From NCBI RefSeq assembly GCF_018860545.1, contig NZ_JAHKPN010000027.1, positions 1 to 64,000 of the forward strand: a DNA stretch of 64,000 nt, in the 5' to 3' direction. Positions 21,701-29,862 of the stretch are shown one piece after another (position 1 is the first letter of the stretch; every line of letters begins with the position of its first letter). Source of the stretch: Winogradskyella psychrotolerans (GTDB lineage Bacteria; Bacteroidota; Bacteroidia; Flavobacteriales; Flavobacteriaceae). The notes under the pieces were generated by a model. The model was not told the DNA's origin and made no database searches. It saw nothing but the letters and a program-made list of their open reading frames with translations. A program made the translations under genes and the position numbers.

Positions 21701-23114
21701 TAGGCGCCGATATTTCAAGTTCAAAACAGATTCCTGCAGTCGTTGTTAACTCGGATGACACAACAATTATATAAGTTTGTCCTGCTTCTACATATAGATT
21801 AGATATGGTTTTAGGATCGAAAGCACTAGTCGTTATAACACCTGCAGTACAATTTACACCAACATCTGCACAACTGTCATAAACAAATAACGAACTTCTA
21901 CTATTATAGCAATTGTTACCATTTGCTCCACCGTCAGTTCCTGTTTCTTGTGTTAAGCTTAATAAACCATCTTGAGTTGGTGTATAAGATAAGAATATCT
22001 TATTCCCATTTAAATAATTCGTTGTTGTAGAACCTGCTACACAATTATTTCCTTGAGTTGTATACGTTACATCTGGATTGCTCCAATTATCCAAATTATC
22101 TATTAGCACATAAGGAGTTGTGGAAATATCTCCAATTTCAATTGGTGCCTCGCAAGACAAACCAAATTTTAATGTTTTAAACGTATAAGGCCCTGTAAAA
22201 GCACTTTGTGTATCATTATCACATACGGCAGATAAGTAAATATCAAATTCTGTATCTTCATCTAAATTGTTCAGAGCATAAGATGTACCTGTTACGGGAA
22301 TACCACTATCTGCAGGAACTCCACCAACAGGTAAAATTTGAATTTCAAAATTTGAAGCTGTAGGATGTGACCATGTGACTTCTGCACCATCAACTGTAAT
22401 ATCACTAATGGTAACATCTGCATCCTCAATTTCTGCACAACCTTCTAAAATAGAAACGCTATCTACAAACCATTCATCACCAGTAGGTGTTGCTCCATTT
22501 TGAGTATTTATAGCTACAAATGCTATATAAATATTTAATCCTGCTGGAATTGAAGTAGGGATCTCTATGACCTTTTTTTCATAATTGGTTTGAGCTCCAA
22601 CATTTAGATTCGCTTCGGTATACGATTGAATTGTAATGTTAAACCCATTGACGTCTGGTTGGGCTGCCGTAGAAAGCCTTATTTCATATTGTGAACCATT
22701 ATCAGCTTCACTACCTTGTTTGGTGTAAAATTGAATTTCACCATTTTCGGGAACGGTAACTTGAGGCGTTACTAAAAAATACTGAGCCGTATTTTGGTCG
22801 CCAATATTTTCTGCACTTGGATTTATAGAAGCTCCATTTGTACTTAAATACCCGTCTGTTGTTGAAGACCAATCTAGAGTACCTACTCCATTATTAATAA
22901 TGGTCCATTCTCCTGGGTTTGTTGGAATGCCACTATCAAAGTTTTCTGCTAATTGTGCGAAACTATAACTTGAATAAAGTAACATGAAAAAAAGCATTAA
23001 AATCAGTCTTGATTTAGTGCTTTTAAAACTTAGCTTAAGCTTGTCGTGATTGTTAGATTGAAATAACGAAAAAAAATGATTATTCATTATCTCGGGATGT
23101 AACTCAGTTTTCAT
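15798..23114 (-). CDS. Giant T9SS adhesin-like protein with type B C-terminus, copy B
   Basis: The protein has 2438 aa from the ATG at 23114. The upstream ATG at 23153 overlaps the -7 box, so it is unlikely to be the start. After an extended N-terminus with a hydrophobic signal (ending SYSFAQ) come four choice-of-anchor J/cleaved-adhesin-like domains ('AENFDSGIPTNPGEW', 'VESFNDDDSETQ', 'VETFNSDSESES') alternating with FN3-like domains. An Ig-like domain and three repeats of about 80 aa each containing 'F(T/A)TGGTF' follow. The end is a gliding-motility-associated type B T9SS signal ('ISPDGNGKNDDFDLSGYG', 'IFNRHGVKVY', 'LPDGTYFYTI'). Surface display by T9SS with the PorP-like partner next door is strongly suggested. 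The function is probably adhesion or gliding; no enzyme motif was seen. Confidence 0.9.
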   Translation of the reverse strand: MKTELHPEIMNNHFFSLFQSNNHDKLKLSFKSTKSRLILMLFFMLLYSSYSFAQLAENFDSGIPTNPGEWTIINNGVGTLDWSSTTDGYLSTNGASINPSAENIGDQNTAQYFLVTPQVTVPENGEIQFYTKQGSEADNGSQYEIRLSTAAQPDVNGFNITIQSYTEANLNVGAQTNYEKKVIEIPTSIPAGLNIYIAFVAINTQNGATPTGDEWFVDSVSILEGCAEIEDADVTISDITVDGAEVTWSHPTASNFEIQILPVGGVPADSGIPVTGTSYALNNLDEDTEFDIYLSAVCDNDTQSAFTGPYTFKTLKFGLSCEAPIEIGDISTTPYVLIDNLDNWSNPDVTYTTQGNNCVAGSTTTNYLNGNKIFLSYTPTQDGLLSLTQETGTDGGANGNNCYNSRSSLFVYDSCADVGVNCTAGVITTSAFDPKTISNLYVEAGQTYIIVVSSELTTTAGICFELEISAPTCAPPGDIAYNSLTEDSVNFSWSNIGGFSDSWEYAIVSTGAGEPTGSGTATISNTDNLINSGLTPATTYDFYVRSVCSGTPGVWSTPITFTTQCTVFDTPYFTDFASATNATPEPCWTTIDANGDGTQWAFIGGYATLQTRVNNVNGISTDYYVSPQINFDGVQKRIRYKHRTTQGTSTYTIKLSSTGVGVDDFTTVVLPETSINNTGFIENIVDIPDGITGNVNIAFVIEPNTSETALRLSIDDVYIEDKPTCPDPLNPFVLPSQITTNSAWLFWSAGDGETQWEVAIQDLGSGVPTTSGILVDSNLPYIATDLDSGKRYEFYVRAYCGEDDQSQWVGPVAFTTLCESYDTPFVESFNDDDSETQKFCWNTDNGSWIIDETDAYINAATDYDDYLISPAIVLDGTPKLLKYKYRSEFSFFTGSPRFGLQVLMSTTNSNPTSFTEILPLEVFTNPNYIENSVVIEGTGTVYIAFRVPPEFTGAASILSIDDVSITDAPSCPNPTDLLVDGLYTTSADLSWTAGYDEADWNIVVQPQGTGVPTDSGVAVTTASYTADNLSADTTYEFYVMADCGDGTSEWVGPVIFTTLCNPLTSPFVETFNSDSESESCWRVVNNNNDNETWELNTTGFTYEGDQAAVMFTGTNGLNDDYLISPTITITENQRLRYYYRVNDSFFTEDLDVLLSTNGAALDQFTTVLYDSDADPVLINNVEYKVKIVNFPAGISGDINIAFHVPFFASTNTYRGQTLAIDNINIEDVPECAEPTNVFIDNITDTQVQVHWEANGSETAWEISVQPTGTSAPIGDTDPEYLYNATTNPFTVTGLEASTMYDVYVRAVCDGNDGEWTGPIVVTTKCSFENLCQYTFLLTSETDVSATLDITQNNQVVQSLPFEGNDAESFTVFLCSGAEFSAYFDTIGSNQDQYSSYQFDVLDSDGVLVYSSPEGIALRTTVYTGTSICGTITCPQPTDLSIDDQSVFSWTAGGSETQWEVAIQPIQNGTIPQSGTIVSTNSFTPSDADFNDPNAATYEYFVRAVCGTDDESFWSGPFGFIRNDDISNAIAIPINDNEICNEAIVEASFIGATVSSETMSCDGTNGGDVWFEFTAESLIHTIEVNNYSGGFRDSNGDPLYPELTMTLYKDNGGGNLEELACTYDNLLVAMYASELVVGENYKLRLTLNSSNPTAYRFSVCLKTPDDLCNGSTINGGFEEPNLTGLSGVTTIISMNTVPGWRSNLDSSNDIFYWESLNAPGFQPYEGGQCVQLLSDQGVAIDPNDTVNVKGFYRDFDTSEISLMDFSYAHLARFDDNSIELFAGPIDGPYTLVNEHLGATLAWDVVTGEYSVPAGQEITRFIFRSKDNAIGNVIDAVHIVANNEIVTTSFTVDCTDASATLMANGTGTWIAGENNPGPVTIVDSNNSTTDVINFVQNGTYIFTWQAGYCFYDIEITYNGISDTPEVTSPVEYCLGDAASQLTATSSDTYSLMWFTQTVGGTGAATAPTPDTSVVSTITYYAAYVDAEGCEGPRAEIEVVVSESFTPELTFTYDTTCVVSTVNPTPSLITDFATGGTFTSTTLTVDATTGAVDMTSASVGQHDVTYTYEGDEDTCTSSGSYAATIEFTAASVPVTGFNYGTTAYCVLSSTVITPILDPSFTTGGTFSATSLTVDATTGAIDLATATAGSHEVTYTVEADETNCSGSGMFTATIEITASTTPLTDFSYVEDIYCADSSSILPELSAGFTTGGTFSAESGLSINATTGEINVSSSTLGNYNVSYEISEDISNCIENNTSTFNITILDAIEVGVEGECNDSDYILTASPLNGSFESNEATYTWMDANGTIVGENSETFNVSDYASQNTDVTVPLQFSVTIDFGGCSVTTSYTTERLSCRDIPRGISPDGNGKNDDFDLSGYGVKELNIFNRHGVKVYNFNGTYTNQWYGQTNNGDDLPDGTYFYTIHKEDGSSLTGWVFINRAQ
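16801..17387. repeat. Near-identical tract shared with 1-587
   Basis: This is the copy B partner of the conversion tract. It covers the coding part for the Ig-like domain and part of the TGGTF repeats just before the C-terminal secretion signal. Only 5 of 587 bases differ from 1-587. Confidence 0.93.
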
Positions 23115-23142
23115 GCTGTAATATTTTCTAGTTGAATTTTTA

Positions 23143-23200
23143 TAAATATACAAACAGGTTTAGTGTATATAAAGACTATACATTTGATAATTACGGAAAT
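23143..23200 (-). promoter_or_regulatory. Promoter and shared cassette element for giant gene B
   Basis: The -7 box TATATTTA (23143-23150, minus strand) is the same sequence as at giant gene A. The element ATTACGGAAAT (plus strand, 23190-23200) is centred 45 bp upstream. In the gene direction the core reads AATTTCCGTAA, a copy B form also found at 29471-29481. The predicted transcript starts about 22 nt before the ATG at 23114. Confidence 0.65.
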
Positions 23201-23272
23201 TTGAAAGTTTAAAAAGCCCGACAAACAACTATAAAACAGGTAATTAAGAACTAAAAAGAAGTTATTCAGCGT

Positions 23273-24430
23273 TTAAGAACCCGATTTCAGATTTTGAAGT
23301 ATTTCTATTCGTTTTTGCAATGCAGCAATCGTTTTTCTGTTCTTTTTTACAATAAAGAAGACACTTAAAAAAATAAGAACAACTAATAAAAGGAAGATTT
23401 TTAATCGGTTTGAAGTCTGTTTCTCAAGGTCGGAAACATTTTCATTTTTACGTTTGGCGTTATCACCTAATGAATCACTTATTGAGTTACGTTCTGCTAT
23501 TTTAATCTGTAATTGGCTGTTAGTATAAAGGTCGTAATACTTCTGATAGTCTTCCCACTGATTTAACGCCAAATGGTTCTCCAACAAACCATTGTAAATA
23601 CTTGAATTGAGCACAATATCACCAACATTCTTAGATTGTTCTAGGGCATCTTCTAAGTAATTAATCGCATTCTGATAATCACCTTGTGCCGTTGACACAG
23701 CTGCCAAGCCTTTTTTAGCAAATGCAATGAGACTATTGGCTTTAGATAATTCGGCTAAGGCAATAGCTCTATTAAAACTGTTTTTAGCTTTACCATACTC
23801 AGATAGCAAGGTATAGCAGTTACCTTTGTTGTAATAAACTATACTTAGGTTGGTATTTACTTCTTCATTTTTAACATTTTGATATTCTGCAATACCTCTA
23901 TCAAAAAATTCTAAAGCAATATCACAATTGAGATTATCCTTATAAATAAAACCTTTCACGGAATAACTATTAGCAATGTATTTACTTACCGCTTCACGAT
24001 CTGGGTACAACAACGCCATTTGTTCGGTTTTCTCCAAATACTCAATTGATTTATCAAAGATTTTGAGCTGTTGGTAAAGGATTCCTGTTTTAAATAAGAT
24101 TTCTATTTGAAGTACTTTATCATTAAGTGGTTTAGAAAATTCATCTGCTTTTATAATATATTCTAGCGCTTTTTGATAATTTCGTTTAGAAGTATAAGCA
24201 AATGACAAAAGCATTAAAGCCTTCACCTTAGTTTTTGCGGAATAATCTGGATTTTCATAAACCGAAAGCGCTAAATCAATGGACTCATTAGGATTATCAT
24301 ACACCTTCTGATAACTGTATTCTAGAATACTATCTATTTCTTTAGCTTGCGGATGAGATAACATTGCGAATGAAAAGAAGGGTACACTAAGTACCAAAAT
24401 AAGACTAATATGCAATCTACTTTTTTTCAC
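23273..24430 (-). CDS. TPR protein with C-terminal membrane anchor, copy B
   Basis: This is the 385-aa paralogue of 6445-7602: signal-like N-terminus ('ISLILVLSVPFFSFA'), TPR helices over about 280 residues, a transmembrane helix near residues 345-365 and a short basic tail, with no DNA-binding domain. The start codon is GTG at 24430, which touches the stop codon of the TPR-AraC gene. No other in-frame start precedes the signal sequence, so GTG is effectively forced; copy A uses ATG. The weaker start may lower its amount relative to the regulator. It ends about 160 bp before the giant gene, which has its own promoter. Confidence 0.85.
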   Translation of the reverse strand: MKKSRLHISLILVLSVPFFSFAMLSHPQAKEIDSILEYSYQKVYDNPNESIDLALSVYENPDYSAKTKVKALMLLSFAYTSKRNYQKALEYIIKADEFSKPLNDKVLQIEILFKTGILYQQLKIFDKSIEYLEKTEQMALLYPDREAVSKYIANSYSVKGFIYKDNLNCDIALEFFDRGIAEYQNVKNEEVNTNLSIVYYNKGNCYTLLSEYGKAKNSFNRAIALAELSKANSLIAFAKKGLAAVSTAQGDYQNAINYLEDALEQSKNVGDIVLNSSIYNGLLENHLALNQWEDYQKYYDLYTNSQLQIKIAERNSISDSLGDNAKRKNENVSDLEKQTSNRLKIFLLLVVLIFLSVFFIVKKNRKTIAALQKRIEILQNLKSGS

Positions 24431-26014
24431 TTAACTAGTCGTATTCTTTTTTAATGCTGCGCGTTCTTTTTGAATCAACTTAATAAATGTTACCGGAGAC
24501 ATCCCAACAATTGACTTAAAGACAGTTGCAAAACTACTATGAGAGGAATACCCACTTTCTTCTGCAAGAAAACTAATTTTATAATTTATGTAATGTGGGT
24601 CATTTTTTAATTTATCGATGACGTAATTAACACGGAGCTTGTTTATAAAGGTGTTAAAATTATCATCGTAGTGTTTATTAATTACACCAGACAAGTATTT
24701 AGTGTTGGTATCAAACTGTCCTGCCAATACAGCTAGTGAAATATCTTTGTTTAAAAATTTTTTTGAAGCTTCAAACCGTTTCAGTTTAGACAAAATTAAC
24801 TGTTCTGTTTCTTCTGGAATTGGAATGCGCTTTGGTTTTGCTTTTTTTACAGGCTTACTTTTAATATCCTTATTTCTAACAATTTCTAAGTACTTAATAA
24901 TTTCTTTACGTCGTTTTTTTACTGCTTGACCTTTTAAAACCAAATAACCACCTATAACTATCGCTCCAAGTAAACCAGCAATTAATAGATATAAATAATT
25001 ATTATGGGTTTCTTTTTGAGAGCTATAGTAATCCTTATCTTGATCTGAAAGTAGTGTGTATAATGAATTTACAGCCATTTGTTCTGTCCTTTCAACTTCA
25101 GCATTTAAACTCAAATATTTCTCATTAAAAATCTTATGTTTCGCATTTTGATTTGAAGCTAAATAACTAATAGACAAATCTCTATTTATCTCCATTAAGA
25201 GTATTGGATTATTAATTATCTCTGCAAATCTTGAGGCAATTGAAAGCGATTCTTCACTTTTGCTAAATTCTTTTTTCTGTAAATATAAATACCCTAATTC
25301 TTTATATATTAAAGCTTTTTGGTAAAGGTCGTTGAATTCGGATACGTTTAATAAATCTAAAGTTTTTTCTATATAAACTACAGCTGAATCATACTGAGAT
25401 AAATTATTAAAAGCTCTTTCTTTAGCGAGATATAAAGCCCGTTTTTCAATAGTATTTGTTTTTAAAAATGTATTGAATTGACGTTCTGTGTTTTCAATTA
25501 AGTGTATCGCTTTATCACTATTTCTCCTTGTATTATACGTATAGATTTGCTCTAATTTTATTAAACATTGTATGGAATCTTTATATGAACTTTGAGGTAA
25601 GTTCTCACTCAGTGTGCTACTCTTTTCTATAAATTCTTGAGCTTGCTTATCTAAATAAACACGTCGTAACAGTTGCGCTTTGAGTAGGTTTAATTCTAAT
25701 TGTGTGTGCTTACTAATGGATTTTACAAGATTATTTTTATCAAAAGCGTGAATCACTGCTTCGTTATAATCACCTTTCACAATTTGAGCTTTAGCAATTA
25801 ACAGATTAGAGTTAGCTATGTGTTCTGGTTTTTGACTTGTCGTTAATATATGTTCTGCTATTTTGAGTGATTCATCTGGATTTGAAAACACCAATTCTTG
25901 CGCTTTAGTGATAAGCTTGTTGTCTTGTGCATGGCTAAAACAGACCAATAAAAGACCAGCCCAAACAATAATTGAACGAATTATTTTGCAACAAGAGGAG
26001 TCTTTTTGTTTCAT
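24431..26014 (-). CDS. Membrane TPR protein with AraC-type HTH, copy B
   Basis: This is the 527-aa paralogue of 7602-9215 with the same layout: N-terminal hydrophobic segment (ending FSHAQ), TPR helices, a transmembrane helix ('YLYLLIAGLLGAIVIGGYLV'), a very basic linker and a C-terminal AraC double HTH. Compared with copy A the first recognition helix changes from 'YLSEIINK' to 'YLSGVINK' and the second from 'SNFTTVFKG' to 'SSFATVFKS'. The changes fall where DNA contacts are made in the AraC family, and they parallel the A/B difference in the promoter element. A possible AATCTTTG -7-like box lies at 26046-26053. Confidence 0.87.
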   Translation of the reverse strand: MKQKDSSCCKIIRSIIVWAGLLLVCFSHAQDNKLITKAQELVFSNPDESLKIAEHILTTSQKPEHIANSNLLIAKAQIVKGDYNEAVIHAFDKNNLVKSISKHTQLELNLLKAQLLRRVYLDKQAQEFIEKSSTLSENLPQSSYKDSIQCLIKLEQIYTYNTRRNSDKAIHLIENTERQFNTFLKTNTIEKRALYLAKERAFNNLSQYDSAVVYIEKTLDLLNVSEFNDLYQKALIYKELGYLYLQKKEFSKSEESLSIASRFAEIINNPILLMEINRDLSISYLASNQNAKHKIFNEKYLSLNAEVERTEQMAVNSLYTLLSDQDKDYYSSQKETHNNYLYLLIAGLLGAIVIGGYLVLKGQAVKKRRKEIIKYLEIVRNKDIKSKPVKKAKPKRIPIPEETEQLILSKLKRFEASKKFLNKDISLAVLAGQFDTNTKYLSGVINKHYDDNFNTFINKLRVNYVIDKLKNDPHYINYKISFLAEESGYSSHSSFATVFKSIVGMSPVTFIKLIQKERAALKKNTTS

Positions 26015-26288
26015 TTTTAGTTCGTCAAAAACTGTCTTCTTAACTCAAAGATTAACAATAATTAAACTAAAAATAAGGTTCATTTAACTATTGTGAGATA
26101 GTAAATATACTAAACTTTCTTATAGGATAACCATAGCCAACCTTATCCAGCTTGCATGAAACAGCGGTGTAAATCGCTTAAATATTTGATACTCTTAAAT
26201 AAAACATCATAACATTGCTTAAAATCTTTTTATGACATTTAAAATCGTAAAATTTTTAAATATTCTATAATTCTTATTTTTTAGGAAT

Positions 26289-26322
26289 AAAAAAAAGAGC
26301 AACATTTTCATGTTGCCCTTTT
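26289..26322. terminator. Terminator after T9SS substrate gene B
   Basis: An imperfect hairpin (AGAGCAACA / TGTTGCCCT) lies between A and T runs, about 26 bp past the stop of the gene at 26348-29356. It occupies most of what is recognisable in the 333-bp gap 26015-26347; the remainder is AT-rich with only the weak regulator promoter. Confidence 0.75.
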
Positions 26323-26347
26323 CTGCTATTAATCACTATATTCAAGA

Positions 26348-29300
26348 TTATTCTTTAATAACCCTAAATGTTTTTACAGAACTATTAATTTGTACGGTTA
26401 CAAAATAAACACCTGTATTCAATTCATTCATATCCACTGTTGTCGTTAAGCTATTTGGGGTCATTCCCTTAACTTTTTGACCTACAATATTATGAATGCT
26501 TATTTGAGATATTGACGTTTTTGCTTCAACAGTTAATTCATTCTTTACCGGATTTGGGTAATACTTAAATGAATCTACTTCATTGGAAGCTAAGCTTAAG
26601 GCTGGATCTGGATACGCAAAGAACTCAAATTCAGCTGCACTACTTGCTTGAATACTCACTAAGTAAGTTGTTCCTGCTTCAACAGGACCTGAATCAGTTC
26701 CAGATTCAAAACAACTGTTTATATCACCACCTAAATAATCTAAATCCGTTGAACATACATTAGAATCATATACCGTATAATACGCTGATCCTGACGTTCT
26801 AATTAATTCAAAATTATAAACACCTGTTATACTAGGAGTAAACTCGTACCATAGAGATGCGTAAGAACTACTACAAGCCCCTTCTGGTGAATAATAAGCA
26901 TTATCTAAATTTCCTGAAATTCTGTTCGCACCTGCTGAATCTGGAGATTCATTAAATGATATAGCTCCAGAACAATCACTATTAGCTTGCGCAGGAGGTA
27001 ATTCCGTAACACATAAATCAAAAGTTATACCTTCACCTACTTGGCTAGATTGAACCATTACATAATAAGTTGAGCTACTATCTAACAATACAATTTGTTC
27101 TGAATTAGTATTACAAGATGTCGTTACTTCTGTAAAAGATCCACAAGTTCCTTCATAAATTGAATAGTACGTAGAAGGTGAAGTAGCACCTCTTGTTAAA
27201 AGAAATTCGTAATTCGCTGTAGTTGTAGGATTAAACACATACCAAACATCACCATAGCCTTCTGTATTACAAGAGTTGTCTGAAGATAATGTTGCTCCGA
27301 CTGTAGTACCAGAGACAGCATTATTACACATATCATCAGTTGATGCCGTTAATACAGCTGCACTTGCACACGCATCGTTAGCGGGTGGTGCAGGAGCGTT
27401 TCTTAAGCAGATATCATAGTTCTGAGCATATTCTCCAGATAATCTAGTGTTGTTACGGATGTAATAGGTGTTTCCAATAGTTAAACCAGTAAACGTAACA
27501 TAGTTTGTAATGTAACAACTAATACTTGTTAACGCTCCACAACTTCCTTCTAATAATTCAGTAGCTTGTATAGTTCCACCTGTATTATAACCAGGCGTCG
27601 ATTCTATATTTAAATATTCTAAAATGGTCGTTTCACTCGCTGCCACAAAACTAAACCAAACGTCGTTAGTATTATTCGTTGCTAACCCACATGTATCTGG
27701 ATCTGCTGTGGATTGGGTTGCACCTGCATTAGTGGCACTTGTAAATATTGTACAAGTATCATCGGTATTAACAGTTAAGCTAATTGGAGCTCCACACTCA
27801 TCATTAGTCGGTGGACAATAGAAATAAGTTGAATCCGCGTAAGAACATGAACTATCATCATCATTCGTTAATGAGAAATTAACTATTGTTCCTGATGCGT
27901 AAGGCCCAGCTGTGTAAAGACCTGTAGTAGTAATGCCAGTAACATCTGCTGAAGTGGCATCATCATCAGTTAAAGTTAGAGATGTTGCACTCCCTAAGTA
28001 AGACACATCTACAGCTACTGTAAACTGTCCATTATCGCAATCTGACACAGTAGTTAATGAATCGATTGTTGGATTAATACAACTGTTTTCTGTAATAATT
28101 AAAGTGTATTCAAATGTATTATTGGCGTTTGACGTACTCAGTACTACAAAATAGGTATTACCTGCTAATAGCACTACGTCTGTCAAACTTCTTGAATCTC
28201 CTGAGTACGAGGTGTTATCAGCTATACATTCTGTTGCCACATCTGGACAGTCTTGAAACACCATTAAACCAGCTCTATTACTTGTAGCTGGAATAATTCC
28301 GTTGACTTCAATATTTACAGAAACATCTGTTGTCGGTGAAATTCTATAAAAGACATCGTTCCCGTTCATATAAGATGAACTACATGGGTTATCATCAATA
28401 TTATTCTCATAATCTGCAGTATTTCCAGAAGCTACTACAAAGGGATATGAAGACACTTCTATTGGACTACCACATGTCGCACCTGCTAAAGGCGCAGTAC
28501 GTGTTGTAAAACTTTCTTCCGTACAACCTGTAGCATCACCAATACCATTAAACGGTACGATGTTTACAAAATATTCTGTAACGTAATCTAAACCTGTTAA
28601 TGGGTAACTCGTTTCTGTAGTTGTTTGTGCATTAACGATATCTGTACCACCGGAAGTTGTACCAACCGATACTGTATAACCTGTTGCTAATCCTGTAGCT
28701 GCTTGCCAAGTTAAAGCCATATCAACATCGGCGTCTGTCGCTCCACTTAAAGGTGATGTTAACGTCGCGTCACAATTAGGGATTGCGTCAGCCTCTTGAG
28801 TAATTGATACATTATCTATAAGCACAACCGTTCTAAATCCCGCAACATTTACAATATCTGCCACAAACCTTATTTGAACGTCACTTCCATCTGCAATTGT
28901 ACCGGCGGAAATACTAATACTCTGACATGTCGCTGCATCACTAAACGTATAATTAGAATCGTCTATAGTAGAAATAGATATCCAATTTGTACCACCATCA
29001 GTGGAATACTCTAACACTAAACTTCCCCAATCCGCAGCAGGCGCAGTACTCAATGCTCCTGGAAACTGACTCGATCTCTCAAAAATGTTATACGTAAAAT
29101 TAGCTGTAAGATTTGTACCATTAGATATTCCTGTATAATTTTGCGATACTAATGAAGCTGATTGTCCTGCTGGTAAGAACGTCCAAGCACTAAGACCTTC
29201 TCCATCACAAATAAAACTAGAACCGGCAAGCATGTCACCAGTCCAGTTTGATGGTACAGCGTTGTTAGATTCACTATTAAAATTGTCAACAATCTCAACT

Positions 29301-29356
29301 TGTGAGAATGCTGAGATACTAAACAGCATCACAAAATAAAGTGTAATTTTTTTCAT
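26348..29356 (-). CDS. T9SS-secreted multidomain protein, type A signal, copy B
   Basis: The 1002-aa paralogue of 9517-12549 has a signal peptide ('MKKITLYFVMLFSISAFSQ'), an N-terminal jelly-roll-like domain, an FN3-like domain, Cys-paired beta domains and a C-terminal Por_Secre_tail ('KYYPNPVKNELTVEA', 'GVYFVTV', ending VIKE). No catalytic residues could be identified. As the first transcribed gene of copy B with its own promoter element and terminator, it is a single-gene unit that should respond with the giant gene. A surface adhesin or matrix protein is the most likely role. Confidence 0.87.
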   Translation of the reverse strand: MKKITLYFVMLFSISAFSQVEIVDNFNSESNNAVPSNWTGDMLAGSSFICDGEGLSAWTFLPAGQSASLVSQNYTGISNGTNLTANFTYNIFERSSQFPGALSTAPAADWGSLVLEYSTDGGTNWISISTIDDSNYTFSDAATCQSISISAGTIADGSDVQIRFVADIVNVAGFRTVVLIDNVSITQEADAIPNCDATLTSPLSGATDADVDMALTWQAATGLATGYTVSVGTTSGGTDIVNAQTTTETSYPLTGLDYVTEYFVNIVPFNGIGDATGCTEESFTTRTAPLAGATCGSPIEVSSYPFVVASGNTADYENNIDDNPCSSSYMNGNDVFYRISPTTDVSVNIEVNGIIPATSNRAGLMVFQDCPDVATECIADNTSYSGDSRSLTDVVLLAGNTYFVVLSTSNANNTFEYTLIITENSCINPTIDSLTTVSDCDNGQFTVAVDVSYLGSATSLTLTDDDATSADVTGITTTGLYTAGPYASGTIVNFSLTNDDDSSCSYADSTYFYCPPTNDECGAPISLTVNTDDTCTIFTSATNAGATQSTADPDTCGLATNNTNDVWFSFVAASETTILEYLNIESTPGYNTGGTIQATELLEGSCGALTSISCYITNYVTFTGLTIGNTYYIRNNTRLSGEYAQNYDICLRNAPAPPANDACASAAVLTASTDDMCNNAVSGTTVGATLSSDNSCNTEGYGDVWYVFNPTTTANYEFLLTRGATSPSTYYSIYEGTCGSFTEVTTSCNTNSEQIVLLDSSSTYYVMVQSSQVGEGITFDLCVTELPPAQANSDCSGAISFNESPDSAGANRISGNLDNAYYSPEGACSSSYASLWYEFTPSITGVYNFELIRTSGSAYYTVYDSNVCSTDLDYLGGDINSCFESGTDSGPVEAGTTYLVSIQASSAAEFEFFAYPDPALSLASNEVDSFKYYPNPVKNELTVEAKTSISQISIHNIVGQKVKGMTPNSLTTTVDMNELNTGVYFVTVQINSSVKTFRVIKE

Positions 29357-29423
29357 TGAATTTAGGATTTAAATAATTAGTTAGTATTAATTATATTCTA
29401 TGGGAATACAACTCTTCTGAGCT

Positions 29424-29481
29424 CTAATATATAATAAGAACGTGCGCTAAAAAAGATTCTATATTTGGTATTTACGGAAAT
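29424..29481 (-). promoter_or_regulatory. Promoter and shared cassette element for T9SS substrate B
   Basis: The -7-like box is TATATTAG (29424-29431, minus strand), the same as at substrate A. The element TTTACGGAAAT (plus strand, 29471-29481) is centred 45 bp upstream. The surrounding bases match the giant gene B element over most of about 26 positions, closer than to either copy A element. Confidence 0.65.
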
Positions 29482-29862
29482 TTGAAACTATAAAACAACC
29501 ACAAAACACTAAAAATGAATAGATTACAATAAAACAGGAAACATTCCCTAAAACTTAGAGAATATTGAGAAATAGTTTCTTTTTTGATGCTATTTGAATA
29601 TTTTAAAATTTAATATTCAAATAATTTAGACCTAATGAAGTGGGCTAAACAATTTAAATCATAACGAATTAATTTTCGTTGATTTGCTCTATGTTCGGTT
29701 TAGACCATCGAAATTTTTAAGGTATACAGGAAGTCGTTACAACATAGTATTCCATGTCGTCTATAATGAAAATATATAACAGAAATATGCCATTTATTTT
29801 TGGGACTAAAAACGTTTGTGAGGTAACGTCATACAATTAATAGAAGCTTAATTTTCAAAAGT
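29482..29862. other. Gene-poor stretch, possible trace of a transposase
   Basis: No supported gene lies here. On the plus strand, codons around 29730-29782 read 'YTGSRYNIVFHVVYN' before a stop, which recalls the start of IS200-like Y1 transposases. No other part of such an element was found, so this is at most a decayed remnant. Confidence 0.3.

Larger units (their letters stand above)
12939..29356 (-). repeat. Tandem-duplicated six-gene cassette, copy B (complete)
   Basis: In transcription order: T9SS type A substrate (26348-29356), TPR-AraC regulator (24431-26014), TPR-TM protein (23273-24430), giant type B substrate (15798-23114), PorP/SprF-like protein (14829-15791) and PorE-like protein (12939-14810). 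Copy A repeats the first four in order. No transposase or integrase flanks the unit, so unequal recombination or replication slippage is more likely than transposition. Confidence 0.85.

Noticed and set aside
23115..23153. Longer N-terminus of the giant protein B from ATG 23153
   Set aside because: The codons overlap the -7 box, so they would lie upstream of the predicted transcript start.
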